Shown: positions 43,320-52,188 of the stretch, one piece after another
How the letters are laid out: every line of letters starts with the position of its first letter
How positions within the stretch are numbered: position 1 is the stretch's first letter
Origin: CAVQMB01 sp963713445
GTDB taxonomy: Bacteria; Pseudomonadota; Gammaproteobacteria; Competibacterales; Competibacteraceae
Reading direction: 5' to 3'
Assembly: GCA_963713445.1 (NCBI GenBank)
Contig: CAVQMB010000008.1
Span: 62,001 to 126,000 of the forward strand
Length of the DNA stretch: 64,000 bases
The notes under the pieces: model-generated
Database searches by the model: none
The model's input: only the letters and a program-made list of their open reading frames with translations
Told to the model about the DNA's origin: nothing
Position numbers and translations under genes: made by a program

Positions 43320-44202
43320 CCGAGAGCCGTTGTTCGTGGGAGTGGATGGAGGCGGTACCCGCTGTCGGGCACGTCTGTGCGACGGCCGCGGTCGTTGCCT
43401 CGGCGAGGGTATTGCCGGCGCTGCCAACACCCGGCTGGGGCTGGACCAGGCCTTCTCCGCCATTCGTGCTGCCTGCGTCAATGCCTTACAAATGGCGGGT
43501 TTGCCGGCAGAATGGCTCGACCAGCTTCATGCCGGGCTGGGCCTGGCCGGATTGAACCTGGCCAGCCAACGCGCTCGGTTGGATGCTTATCCGCATCCTT
43601 TTGCCAGTATGACGGCCGCCAGCGATGCCTACATCGCTTGTCTCGGTGCTCATGCCGGTCGCGACGGTGGCATCGTCATCCTCGGCACCGGCTCATGCGG
43701 TTGCATTGTGCGTAACGGTCATTGCTGCACCCTCGGCGGTTGGGGATTCCAGCTGGGTGATCAGGGCAGCGGCGCCCGGCTTGGTTTGCAGGCGTTGCGC
43801 CAGACCTTGTTGGCCCGCGACGGGCTGCGCTCTTCAAGCGCGCTTAGCAGGTGTCTGGCGGCGCGTTTCGATGATGATCCGGAAGCACTGGTACATTGGG
43901 CGGAGTCGGCGGTGCCCGGTGACTATGCAACGCTGGCACCGGTTGTATTCGAACATGCCCAGCGCGGTGATCCGCTGGCGCTGGAATTGGTGGCGGCGAC
44001 TGCCGGCGAGGCGGTGAGCCTGATCAGAGCCGTGCACCAGCGCGGCGCGCCGCACACAGCCTTGCTGGGTGGCCTGGCCAGACCGCTGTTGCCCTATCTG
44101 CCACCGGCTACGCGCCGGTTATTGACTGAGCCTTCGGGGGATGCACTGACCGGTGCACTGCTGCTGATCCGGCGTGATCGGGGAAACGCGTCAGACCCAT
44201 GA
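43309..44202 (+). CDS. BadF/BadG/BcrA/BcrD-type ATPase, probable glucosamine or N-acetylglucosamine kinase
   Basis: 297 residues from ATG 43309. ASKHA phosphate-1 motif FVGVDGGGTRCRARL (about 8-22), GAANTRLG, SDAYIACLGA, GIVILGTGSCG and GGWGFQLGDQGSG are the marks of GspK/NAGK kinases within the BadF family. It would phosphorylate an amino sugar released by the overlapping PIG-L deacetylase. A nearby orphan ABC ATPase could energise uptake. No nagA or nagB gene is in the window, so the full route is not shown. Confidence 0.85.
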   Translation: MAISREPLFVGVDGGGTRCRARLCDGRGRCLGEGIAGAANTRLGLDQAFSAIRAACVNALQMAGLPAEWLDQLHAGLGLAGLNLASQRARLDAYPHPFASMTAASDAYIACLGAHAGRDGGIVILGTGSCGCIVRNGHCCTLGGWGFQLGDQGSGARLGLQALRQTLLARDGLRSSSALSRCLAARFDDDPEALVHWAESAVPGDYATLAPVVFEHAQRGDPLALELVAATAGEAVSLIRAVHQRGAPHTALLGGLARPLLPYLPPATRRLLTEPSGDALTGALLLIRRDRGNASDP

Positions 44203-44217
44203 CATATGGCGCCGTTA

Positions 44218-44562
44218 TCAGCCGTGGACGTATCCGGCGATCAGCAGACCTACTGCCACCAACGCGAAACTGGCATGCATGCCGATCAGGAAACCTGGCG
44301 GTGTTTCACGTCGTGAACGAAAGGCGAACAGCATCAGGCCACCGGCGGCTGTTAGGCCGAAAATCAGGGTCGCCGCATTGACAAGAAGATGTTCGGGTGA
44401 CTGGCGGTCCTGCCAGAATAGCAGCACAATCAGCGCGATGCCGGCGATGCCGTGGAGCATTCCTAGCGGTACCGGGATCCGGTGTCCACGCAGTTCGGCG
44501 CGGGCTAGTGTGATACCGGCTGCAACGATAAGCAGAGACAGGATCAGCAGTAACAGCAGCAT
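44218..44562 (-). CDS. Small four-helix membrane protein, unknown function
   Basis: 114 residues, almost entirely hydrophobic: LLLLLILSLLIVAAGITLA, PLGMLHGIAGIALIVLLFW, LVNAATLIFGLTAAGGLML and FLIGMHASFALVAVGLLIAG. The conserved-looking His residues in GMLHGIAG and GMHASFAL recall haem- or quinone-linked small membrane proteins, but no family is recognised. It is convergent with the kinase gene, 15 bp apart. The 143 bp to its right hold no gene and include the xsc terminator. Confidence 0.7.
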   Translation of the reverse strand: MLLLLLILSLLIVAAGITLARAELRGHRIPVPLGMLHGIAGIALIVLLFWQDRQSPEHLLVNAATLIFGLTAAGGLMLFAFRSRRETPPGFLIGMHASFALVAVGLLIAGYVHG

Positions 44563-44653
44563 TGGCCAGAAGTGCCTCGTCGGTGGAGTCGATCAGGCGC
44601 GCTAGGATAACGCAACAGCCGCTTTCCTGCTGCCGTGGGTGCGCTGCGGTGGC

Positions 44654-44688
44654 AAAAAAGAACGGGCACCGAAGCGGCCGGTGCCCGT
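44654..44688 (-). terminator. Rho-independent terminator of xsc
   Basis: On the minus strand ACGGGCACC (44688-44680), a 9-nt loop and GGTGCCCGT (44670-44662) form a perfect 9-bp stem, followed at once by CTTTTTTG. It lies 18 bp after the xsc stop codon. Confidence 0.85.
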
Positions 44689-44705
44689 GAGCGACTGTAA
44701 TCGAC

Positions 44706-46448
44706 TCAGACGCAGTTTTTGTACTTTTCCAGTAACCGGACGGGCTTTTTCAAAGCATCACGACGGAACGGATCGCCTAGTTCCTTGGTGACCATCATTT
44801 CCAGAACAGTGGTTTTACCCTCGCGCTGAGCCTGACAGGCCGCACTCAGGGCGTCGCCGACTTGGTCAGTGCTGTCCACGCGAACTCCTTCAGCCCCCAT
44901 GGCCTGCGCAATGCCGGCAAAGCTCGGGTTGTTCAGGTTGACGCCAAGGAAGCGGGTCGAATAGAAATCCACTTGGTTTTTCTTCTCGGCGCCCCACTGC
45001 CCATTGTTGAATACCACCGCGGTAACCGGGATCTGTTCACGCACGCAGGTGAGGATCTCGCCGAAACTCATGCCCCAGGCGCCATCGCCGGCGTAGGCCA
45101 CCGCGGGGCGGTCGGGCGCCGCAACCTTGGCACCAATAGCGGTGGGAAAGGCGTAACCGCAGTTGCCGAAACTCATGGCGGCGAAGAAACTGTTGGGTTG
45201 ATTGAAACGCAGGTAACTGTTGGAGACCGAGCAGATGTTGCCGATATCGGTGGACACCATGGCCTGTTCCGGCATAGCGTGCTCCAGAGCACGCAGCATC
45301 TGCCGCGGATGCATGCCGGGGCTGTTCTGGCTTACTTCAAGGCTCCATGCGTCCTGCTCTTGCGTCCACTCGTTGAGTTCGGTTTCCCAGGCTTCCTTCT
45401 GGCGTTTGATCTCGGCCAGGCGTTCGCTCTGATTGTCACGTGCGGCTAGGGGCTGGTTCTGCAGCCGCTCATGGAGAGCATGGGCGGCGTTGCGGGCATC
45501 ACCGTTGACAGCCACCGAGCATTCGCGCACCAGACCCAGCATGCGGTGGTCAGCATCCACCTGGATGATTTTGGCCTGCTGTGGCCAGTACTCGATACCG
45601 TATTGGGGCAACGTGCCGAACGGTCCCAGCCGGGTTCCCAAGGCCAGCACCACGTCGGCCTGAGCCAGCAGTTTCATAGCTGCCTTGGATCCCTGATAGC
45701 CCAGGGGGCCGCACCAGAGCGGGTGATTGGCGGGGAAGCTGTCGTTATGCAGATAGGAATTCACCACCGGTGCTTGCAGCAGTTCAGCCAGCTGGATGCA
45801 GTTCTCGACCCCGTCGGAGAAGATGACACCGCCGCCCGCGACGACTACCGGGAATTTGGCGCTGGCCAGCAGTCGGGCGGCTTCGGTCAGACTCTGTTCG
45901 CCGCCGCCGCCGCGCTCAATGCGCTGAGGCTTGGGAATGGTGACATCCATCTCTCCGTAGAAATGATCGCGCGGTATATTGAGCTGAGTCGGGCCGCGTT
46001 CGGCCATTGCCAGATCGAAGCAGCGGGCGGTGAATTCGGCAATACGGTCGGAGCGGTTGACGTGACCCTGGTACTTGGTGATCTTAGAGAAAATAGGTAG
46101 CTGATCGGTTTCCTGAAAGCCCCCCAGACCGATAGACGCTGAGCCGGTTTCCGGGGTTATTGCGACCACCGGCGAATGCGCCCAGTAGGCCGCTGCGATC
46201 GCTGTGACGAAGTTGGTCACGCCGGGACCGTTCTGGGCGATACAAACGCCGTGCCGACCAGATACGCGGGAGTAGCCATCCGCCATGTGGGCGGCACCTT
46301 GCTCATGGACAGTCGGGATAAAGCGGATGCCGGCGGTCGGAAACAGATCCAGGGCATCCATGTAGGCTGAACCGACGATTCCGAATACATTTTTCACACC
46401 CTGGGCGACCAGGGTCTCGACGAACGCTTCGCTGGGGGTTATATGCAT
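44706..46448 (-). CDS. xsc: Sulfoacetaldehyde acetyltransferase Xsc
   Basis: 580 residues from ATG 46448, eight bases after AAAGGAG; a TTG two codons earlier is less likely. A thiamine-diphosphate enzyme turning sulfoacetaldehyde and phosphate into acetyl phosphate and sulfite. Seen: VHEQGAAHMADGYSR (TPP-activating Glu region), AQNGPGVTNFVTA, QETDQLPIFSKITKYQGHV and the TPP-binding GDGAWGMSFGE...NNGQWGAEKKNQ. These sequences match Xsc rather than acetolactate synthase. It forms the taurine unit with ald, tauR and the aminotransferase gene. No pta or sulfite exporter is adjacent; MaeB at 54183 carries a phosphotransacetylase-like domain only. Confidence 0.93.
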   Translation of the reverse strand: MHITPSEAFVETLVAQGVKNVFGIVGSAYMDALDLFPTAGIRFIPTVHEQGAAHMADGYSRVSGRHGVCIAQNGPGVTNFVTAIAAAYWAHSPVVAITPETGSASIGLGGFQETDQLPIFSKITKYQGHVNRSDRIAEFTARCFDLAMAERGPTQLNIPRDHFYGEMDVTIPKPQRIERGGGGEQSLTEAARLLASAKFPVVVAGGGVIFSDGVENCIQLAELLQAPVVNSYLHNDSFPANHPLWCGPLGYQGSKAAMKLLAQADVVLALGTRLGPFGTLPQYGIEYWPQQAKIIQVDADHRMLGLVRECSVAVNGDARNAAHALHERLQNQPLAARDNQSERLAEIKRQKEAWETELNEWTQEQDAWSLEVSQNSPGMHPRQMLRALEHAMPEQAMVSTDIGNICSVSNSYLRFNQPNSFFAAMSFGNCGYAFPTAIGAKVAAPDRPAVAYAGDGAWGMSFGEILTCVREQIPVTAVVFNNGQWGAEKKNQVDFYSTRFLGVNLNNPSFAGIAQAMGAEGVRVDSTDQVGDALSAACQAQREGKTTVLEMMVTKELGDPFRRDALKKPVRLLEKYKNCV

Positions 46449-46476
46449 AACCAAAACTCCTTTGGTGAACGCTTTC

Positions 46477-47595
46477 TCAGGCGCCTAGCGCCTGCATGGC
46501 ATCGACGTAATCGTAACCTAGGTCATGCGCGACCTCGGGATGAGTGACCGAGCCGCGGTGGACGTTGAGTCCGGCCCGCAGATGTGGATCGTCGATCAAC
46601 GCCTGACGGTAGCCTTTACGGGCCAGGTTCAGGACGTGCGGCAGCGTAACGTTGTTGAGAGCGAAGGTTGATGTGCGCGGAACCCCGCCGGGCATGTTGG
46701 CGACGCAGTAGTGCACCACGCCGTCGACCACATAAGTCGGCTCGGTGTGGGTGGTTGGTCGCGACGTTTCGCTGCAGCCTCCCTGGTCGATGGCAACATC
46801 GACGATGACCGCACCGGGTTTCATATCGTGCACCATCTGTCGGGTAATCAGCTTGGGCGCGGCGGCACCCGGAATCAGCACCCCGCCAATGACCAGATCG
46901 GCCATCAAAACGTGCTGTTCGATCGATTCGCGGGTCGAATATACGGTATTGGTACTGCGACCGAACTGTCGCCAGTGTGCCTCCAAGACGTCGACGCTGC
47001 GGTCGATGACCCAGACGTCGGCGCCCATGCCTACGGCAATATGGGCCGCATGAGTGCCGACCATGCCGGCGCCGATGACCACGACCTTAGCCGGGTCCAC
47101 GCCGGGGACGCCGCCGAGCAGCATTCCGAGGCCGCCGTGAGGGTGTTCCAGGCAATAGGCGCCAGCCTGGATGGCCATGCGCCCCGCAACCTTGGACATG
47201 GGGGCTAACAGCGGCAGCCCGCCGTGCGCAGAGGTGACGGTTTCGTAAGCAATACAGACGGCGTCGCTGGCCACCAAGTCGCGCGTCTGTTCCGGATCGG
47301 GCGCCAGGTGCAGATAGGTGAACAGAATCTGTCCGGAGCGCAACTGTTGCCGTTCGCTGGCCTGTGGCTCCTTTACTTTAACGATCATTTCAGCCCGAGC
47401 GAAGATATCCGCGGCGCTGTCGATGATATCAGCGCCCGCGGTGCGGTACTGGTCGTCGCCGGCGCTAATGCCCTCGCCGGCATTGTGTTCGACTAATACC
47501 TGATGACCGTGGTGCACGAGTTCGCGCACGCTGGCCGGCGAGAGGCCGACGCGGTACTCGTGATTCTTGATTTCCTTGGGGACGCCGATCAGCAT
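46477..47595 (-). CDS. ald: Alanine dehydrogenase
   Basis: 372 residues. NAD-dependent oxidation of L-alanine to pyruvate and ammonium. Seen: MLIGVPKEIKNHEYRVGL, the catalytic KVKEPQ region, AYETV, the nucleotide motif GAGMVGTHAA (about 176-185), and KPGAVIVDVAIDQGGC. In taurine dissimilation it recycles the alanine made by taurine:pyruvate aminotransferase and releases ammonium. GGAGG precedes ATG 47595. It is 28 bp upstream of xsc in the same transcript. Confidence 0.95.
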   Translation of the reverse strand: MLIGVPKEIKNHEYRVGLSPASVRELVHHGHQVLVEHNAGEGISAGDDQYRTAGADIIDSAADIFARAEMIVKVKEPQASERQQLRSGQILFTYLHLAPDPEQTRDLVASDAVCIAYETVTSAHGGLPLLAPMSKVAGRMAIQAGAYCLEHPHGGLGMLLGGVPGVDPAKVVVIGAGMVGTHAAHIAVGMGADVWVIDRSVDVLEAHWRQFGRSTNTVYSTRESIEQHVLMADLVIGGVLIPGAAAPKLITRQMVHDMKPGAVIVDVAIDQGGCSETSRPTTHTEPTYVVDGVVHYCVANMPGGVPRTSTFALNNVTLPHVLNLARKGYRQALIDDPHLRAGLNVHRGSVTHPEVAHDLGYDYVDAMQALGA

Positions 47596-47726
47596 CAGAA
47601 TAACCTCCGGCAGGTGTTCGAAATTGAAAAACCGGGTCTGGCCGCGATGCTAAGGCCCGCGGTGGCCGCAGTGTAGTGCCAGTCTGTAAGTTTTACCTGA
47701 GCCAACCGCTGCGCTGGTGCGCCGGC

Positions 47727-49217
47727 TCAGCTTTGGATCAGTGCCGCCAGCTGACGGATGCCGGTCGCGATGCGCTCGGCCGGAATCGATGAAAAACCCA
47801 AACGAAAATAGTTGCTTGGCGGCTGGGGTCGCATGAACATGACATCGCCCGGCTCTAGCAGAATGCCCTGCTCGGCGGCCCGCCCCGCAAGTTGGCGGCT
47901 GTCCAGTTCGTCAGGTCCACAGACCCAGAAAGAGGTGCCTCCGAACGTGGGAATACGCGCCGAGTCAGGCAAATGGCGGGCGAGAGCCTCCTGCATGGCC
48001 TGCCAGCGAGTATGGTATGCCTGTCGAAGCCGCTGTACCAGCGCGTCGTGGTGGCCCAGGGCGATAAACAAGGCCACCGCCCGCTGGTTGTTGCTTGGTG
48101 GATGGCGCATCATCAGCCGACGCAGCGCCCGTGCCTCCCGGATCAGGGGGGCGGGCGCCACCAGATAACCCAGCCGCAGGCCGGGTGCCAGCGTCTTCGA
48201 CAGACTGCCGATGTAGATCACCCGGCCGTCGCGGTCAAGACTCTTAAGCGCCGGCGTAGGTGGACCAACGAAATTGGTTTCGCTTTCGTAATCATCCTCG
48301 AAGATCACGTAGTCATGTGCCGCCGCGCTGGCGAGTAACGCCTGACGTCGGCTCAGGCTCATGGTGACGGTGGTTGGCGACTGGTGGCTGGGGGTGACGT
48401 AGACATAGTCGCAGTCTGCCAGGCGTTGGTCGACCACTAGGCCGGAACCGTCTACAGTCAGAGCCTGCAGTAGTGCTGTCTTGAGGCCGAATACGTTGCG
48501 TGCATCGGGATAGCCCGGATCCTCCAGCCCAACGCGATCGCCGGCGCCCACCAGCAAACTGGCCAGTAAATAAAGCGCCTGCTGGGCACCGTTGGTGACC
48601 AAAATCTCGTCGGGTCGGGCCCAGACCCCGCGTCGTGGCAGCAGACGGGTATGAATCTGCTCGATCAGGTCCGGGTCATCGGTGTCGACCCGGTCGCGGG
48701 CCCAGGCCTGGATTGCCCGTACACTGAGGGCTTGGCGCACACATTCGCGCCAGTCGGCGATCGGAAACAGACTGGGGTCGGATTGGCCGTAGATGAAAGG
48801 GTAGGGGTAACGATACCAGTCGGCTGGTTTGCCAATGCTGCGCAGGCTGCTAACCGAAACGCCCATGCGGCGTTCCCAGTCTGGCGCCCGGCTGGGATCG
48901 GTCCCGCGGGCTGGCTGTGGTTGACGGACCTGGTGTTCGAGGATGTCCGGGCTGACGTAGTAGCCGCTGCGCTGGCGTGCCACCAGGTATCCCTGATCCA
49001 CCAGCTGCTGGTAAGCCAACACCACCGTATTGCGTGCCACACCGAGCTGCTGGGCCAACTGCCGGCACGAAGGCACTGGTCGACCCGGCGGGATATGGCC
49101 GTCCAGTATGGCGTTTACCAGGTGTTCGCGCAGCTGGCTCTGCAGGCTCGTAGAGCCGTTCCGGGAAAGATAGAATAACTGCTCACGCATCGGGATGGAC
49201 GGTCTGGCCGTCGTCAC
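47727..49217 (-). CDS. tauR: TauR-like MocR-family transcriptional regulator
   Basis: 496 residues with a GTG start at 49217 (an ATG at 49190 is an alternative). GntR-type winged helix (about 15-85; LREHLVNAILDGHIPPGR, VARNTVVLAYQQLVDQGY) joined to an aminotransferase-like domain with PLP lysine K341 in SLSKTLAPG. In rhodobacters TauR activates tpa and xsc in response to taurine. The divergent aminotransferase gene and the neighbouring ald-xsc support the same role. A direct repeat resembling TauR sites lies in the shared intergenic region. Confidence 0.85.
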   Translation of the reverse strand: MTTARPSIPMREQLFYLSRNGSTSLQSQLREHLVNAILDGHIPPGRPVPSCRQLAQQLGVARNTVVLAYQQLVDQGYLVARQRSGYYVSPDILEHQVRQPQPARGTDPSRAPDWERRMGVSVSSLRSIGKPADWYRYPYPFIYGQSDPSLFPIADWRECVRQALSVRAIQAWARDRVDTDDPDLIEQIHTRLLPRRGVWARPDEILVTNGAQQALYLLASLLVGAGDRVGLEDPGYPDARNVFGLKTALLQALTVDGSGLVVDQRLADCDYVYVTPSHQSPTTVTMSLSRRQALLASAAAHDYVIFEDDYESETNFVGPPTPALKSLDRDGRVIYIGSLSKTLAPGLRLGYLVAPAPLIREARALRRLMMRHPPSNNQRAVALFIALGHHDALVQRLRQAYHTRWQAMQEALARHLPDSARIPTFGGTSFWVCGPDELDSRQLAGRAAEQGILLEPGDVMFMRPQPPSNYFRLGFSSIPAERIATGIRQLAALIQS

Positions 49218-49330
49218 ATCGGTGATTTATCGAGTCTGACATCATACCGTAACGACAGCAGGATGACTGCGCATAGTCGATTCACCGCATCGCGCGGACG
49301 CTGCGGGCGCCGTTTGCCGTGGTCAGCGGA

Positions 49331-49364
49331 ACTGGTCTAGTACGGCATTGACAACTGGCTCTAA
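49331..49364 (+). promoter_or_regulatory. Candidate TauR direct-repeat operator upstream of the aminotransferase gene
   Basis: ACTGGTCTA (49331-49339) and ACTGGCTCTAA (49354-49364) are direct repeats 23 bp apart start to start. A perfect -35 hexamer TTGACA (49348-49353) sits between them, with no good -10 at 17 nt, as expected for an activated promoter. As I recall, the TauR site of Rhodobacter has two copies of a CTGGAC(C/T)TAA-like sequence; the right half here differs mainly by base order inside that word. Confidence 0.5.
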
Positions 49365-49428
49365 CGGCCTGGGGTGACACTCGCTATGGTGCACTCAAGG
49401 CCCTTGTGCACAAGCAGGAGTGACTATT

Positions 49429-50739
49429 ATGCGTTACGCCGCCAACACGCTCGAATATCAGTGGATGCCGTTTACCGCCAATCGTGATTTCAAGGCAGAG
49501 CCAAGGCTGCTGGTCAAGGGCGAGGGCGTCTACTACTGGACCCACCGTGGTGAGAAGGTTCTGGATGGCGCCTCGGGGCTGTTCTGTACCCCTTGTGGTC
49601 ACGGCCGTAAGGAAATTGCCGACGCGGTTTACCAACAGTTGCAGGAAATGGACTACTGTGCGCCGTTCCAGCTGGGGCACCCGGGGGCCTTCGAGCTGGC
49701 GCGCAGGATTGCGGCAATCACCCCCGAGGGGTTGGATCGGATATTCTTTACCAATTCCGGGTCTGAGTCGGTCGATACGGCGGTCAAGATCGCCTATGTG
49801 TATCATCGTGCCCGTGGACAAGGCCAGCGCAATCGTTTCGTATCGCGCGAACGGGCCTATCACGGTGTCAACCTCGGCGGTACCTCGCTGGCGGGCATGG
49901 TCAAGAATCGCGAGACCTTCGGGCCTGGTCTGCCGGGCATCGCCCACATGCGCCACACCTGGAATCCGGCTCATCGATTTGTGCGCGGACAGCCCGAACA
50001 GGGTGCGGAATTGGCCGATGATCTGCAACGCATGGTGGATCTGTACGGCGCCGAGACTATAGCCGCCTGCTTCGTTGAACCAATCGCCGGGTCTACCGGC
50101 ACTCTGGTGCCACCTAAAGGCTACCTCGAACGATTGCGTGAAATCTGCGATCGCTACGGCATACTGCTGGTATTCGACGAGGTGATTACTGGATTCGGCC
50201 GTACCGGCCAGGCCTTCGCAGGTCACAGCTTCGGTGTGGTGCCGGATATCATGACTATGGCCAAAGCGCTAACCAACGGTGCCCAGCCGATGGGGGCCGT
50301 AGCCGTGCAGGAGTCGGTTTACAATACCATTGTGGATGCGGCGCCGGAATCGGCGGTGGAACTGTTTCACGGTTACACCTATTCGGGTCATCCTGCGGCC
50401 TGTGCTGCCGGTCTCGCCACCATGGATATCTATGAAAATGAAGGTCTGTTCAAGCGCTCGGCAGCGCTGTCGGACTACTTTCTGGATGGTGTGTTCTCGC
50501 TTCGTGACCTGCCGGTGGTGACCGACATCCGCGGTTATGGGTTCATGGCGGGCATTGATCTGGCGCCCGATGGCGCTGGGGGGCGGCGCGGCTTTGACAC
50601 CCAAAAGCGCTTGTACCACGCCGGATTGCACATCAAGTTCACCGGCGATTCCTGCATCGTCGCGCCAGCATTCGTGATCGAGAAGAGCCAGATCGATGAC
50701 ATGATTGGCATCTTGCGAAGCGTGTTGAGCCAGTACTAA
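49429..50739 (+). CDS. Taurine/omega-amino acid:pyruvate aminotransferase (class III)
   Basis: 436 residues from ATG 49429, eight bases after CAGGAG. Fold-type I PLP enzyme: NSGSESVDTAVKIA, RERAYHGVN, the cofactor Asp in LVFDEVITGFGRTG and the PLP lysine in MTMAKALTNGAQPMG. The start YQWMPFTANRDFKAEPRLL is that of beta-alanine/omega-amino acid:pyruvate aminotransferases, a group that includes enzymes active on taurine. Divergence from tauR and proximity to ald-xsc make taurine to sulfoacetaldehyde plus alanine the best reading. Beta-alanine or hypotaurine could also be used. Confidence 0.88.
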   Translation: MRYAANTLEYQWMPFTANRDFKAEPRLLVKGEGVYYWTHRGEKVLDGASGLFCTPCGHGRKEIADAVYQQLQEMDYCAPFQLGHPGAFELARRIAAITPEGLDRIFFTNSGSESVDTAVKIAYVYHRARGQGQRNRFVSRERAYHGVNLGGTSLAGMVKNRETFGPGLPGIAHMRHTWNPAHRFVRGQPEQGAELADDLQRMVDLYGAETIAACFVEPIAGSTGTLVPPKGYLERLREICDRYGILLVFDEVITGFGRTGQAFAGHSFGVVPDIMTMAKALTNGAQPMGAVAVQESVYNTIVDAAPESAVELFHGYTYSGHPAACAAGLATMDIYENEGLFKRSAALSDYFLDGVFSLRDLPVVTDIRGYGFMAGIDLAPDGAGGRRGFDTQKRLYHAGLHIKFTGDSCIVAPAFVIEKSQIDDMIGILRSVLSQY

Positions 50740-50789
50740 GCGTTTCCCAAGGCGCCGGCCGGCGGGTTGCGAACGCTGTCTGGTATAGA

Positions 50790-50808
50790 GGCGGCGATTG
50801 TCGCCGCC
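50790..50808. terminator. Hairpin between convergent aminotransferase and YbaK-like genes
   Basis: GGCGGCGA (50790-50797), loop TTG and TCGCCGCC (50801-50808) form a perfect 8-bp stem in the 79-bp gap between two convergent genes. No clean U-tract follows on either strand. Confidence 0.5.
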
Positions 50809-50818
50809 CGGCGGATTG

Positions 50819-51301
50819 TTACGCGCTAATGTGGACCACCCGACCAGCGGTCAGGATCTGCAGGTCGCCAGGGCTCAATCGGAATACTGCATGGGGTGTG
50901 CCGGCCGCCGCCCAGATAACATCGTAAGCCAGCAGGTCCTTGTCAATGTAGGTCGGCAGCGGTGTGTTGTGTCCCAATGGCGCGACGCCGCCGATGGCAA
51001 ACCCGGTAACGGCACGTACATAATCGGCGTTGGGTCGTTCCACCGCTTCGCCGGACAGCACGCCGAGTCGTGCTTCATCGACCCGGTTACCGCCGCTTGC
51101 CACTACCAGTAGCGGTCGGCCGCTGTCACGGCCGCGGAAAATCAACGATTTGACGATCTGGCCGACCGTGCAACCCACCGCTTCGGCAGCCTCCTGGGCG
51201 CTGCGGGTGCTGGCCTGGAGTTGCACTACCTTGAGTTCCAGACCGTGGTTGCGCAGGGCCTCCTGTACCCGCCGTGTGCTTTTGCTGATGACGGCGGCCA
51301 T
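50819..51301 (-). CDS. YbaK/EbsC family aminoacyl-tRNA deacylase-like protein
   Basis: 160 residues. YbaK/ProX-type editing domain: GCTVGQIVKSLIFRG, VVASGGNRVDEARLG with the conserved Lys/Asp pattern, ATGFAIGGVAPLGH-like block (AVTGFAIGGVAPLGHN) and IWAAAGTPHAVFRLSP. Such proteins hydrolyse mischarged Cys-tRNA-Pro or related species. It follows the thioredoxin gene by 2 bp on the same strand and is probably cotranscribed. The exact amino acid specificity is not fixed. Confidence 0.88.
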   Translation of the reverse strand: MAAVISKSTRRVQEALRNHGLELKVVQLQASTRSAQEAAEAVGCTVGQIVKSLIFRGRDSGRPLLVVASGGNRVDEARLGVLSGEAVERPNADYVRAVTGFAIGGVAPLGHNTPLPTYIDKDLLAYDVIWAAAGTPHAVFRLSPGDLQILTAGRVVHISA

Positions 51302-51303
51302 CG

Positions 51304-52188
51304 TCAGAATAGCAGGGTCGCCATTTTCTGGCGGTAACGGCTGATCAAGGCAGGGTCGTCCACCACCCGGAATGCGTCGACCAGGCTGCGCCGGCCCAGG
51401 TCCTCCTGAAAGGTTCGATCCCGTTTCATTATATCGAGGAACTGTTCGAGCGCCGCCGCGTAATCACCGCTTATCAGCAGCCGGACCCCCAGTTGGTAGC
51501 GTGCCTGCAGGTTGCCCGGTTCGCTGGCGACCTGTTGCCGCAGTGTCACCAGGTCGGGCGCAGCGGCGACGGCAGCGGCAAACGCCATGCGCGAGTCGAT
51601 GGCCTTGGCGGCATCACCGTCACGGACTTCGGCTGGCAGGCCAGCGAGAATTTTCTCTACCTCGTCCGAGGCCCCCGTCTGCAGCAGTGCACCGGCCAAC
51701 TCCAGCTGGAGATCATAATCGTCTGGTTCGTCGGCGCTGAGAGTGCGCAGCAGCGCTGCGGCTTCCTCAGTCTGGCCGCCAGCCAACAGGCTCCGAGCCT
51801 GCTCCAGCCCCCGGGCGTCGGCCTCGGCCACCGGTTCGCCTGTGGTAGTAATCCCATGGCGATCCAGCATTTCCCGAATGGCGTGCTCAGGCTGGACACC
51901 AACAAAACCGTCGACCTGTTGACCGTCTTTGACCAGCATCACCGTTGGTAGGCTACGGATGCCTAGCTGGCCCGCCAGCATCTGCTCATCATCGGTGTTG
52001 ATTTTGGCGACGGTGAAGCGGCCTTGGTATTCACCAGCCAACTTCTCGAGGATGGGGCTCAACGACCGGCATGGACCACACCACGGAGCCCAGAAATCGA
52101 CCAGGACAGGCGCCTCATAGGAGGTCTTGACGACCATCTGCTCGAAGCTGTCAGTGGTTACATCGTTGAGGTGCGAGACCGCAGCCAT
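51304..52188 (-). CDS. Thioredoxin with C-terminal TPR region (YbbN/CnoX-like)
   Basis: 294 residues. Thioredoxin domain 1-115 with the intact active site WAPWCGPCRSLSP, then a tetratricopeptide-like helical region (about 120-290; ARSLLAGGQTEEAAALLRTL, YQLGVRLLISGDYAAALEQF). Proteins of this plan act as redox-linked holdases that pass clients to GroEL or DnaK. E. coli YbbN has SQHC in place of CGPC, so this version may retain oxidoreductase activity. Start ATG 52188. Confidence 0.92.
   Translation of the reverse strand: MAAVSHLNDVTTDSFEQMVVKTSYEAPVLVDFWAPWCGPCRSLSPILEKLAGEYQGRFTVAKINTDDEQMLAGQLGIRSLPTVMLVKDGQQVDGFVGVQPEHAIREMLDRHGITTTGEPVAEADARGLEQARSLLAGGQTEEAAALLRTLSADEPDDYDLQLELAGALLQTGASDEVEKILAGLPAEVRDGDAAKAIDSRMAFAAAVAAAPDLVTLRQQVASEPGNLQARYQLGVRLLISGDYAAALEQFLDIMKRDRTFQEDLGRRSLVDAFRVVDDPALISRYRQKMATLLF

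Noticed and set aside
47596..47735. Hairpin TGAGCC/GGCTCA near the tauR stop as a terminator
   Set aside because: Stem of six with a 20-nt loop and no U-tract on the minus strand; part of it lies inside the tauR stop region. Too weak to call.
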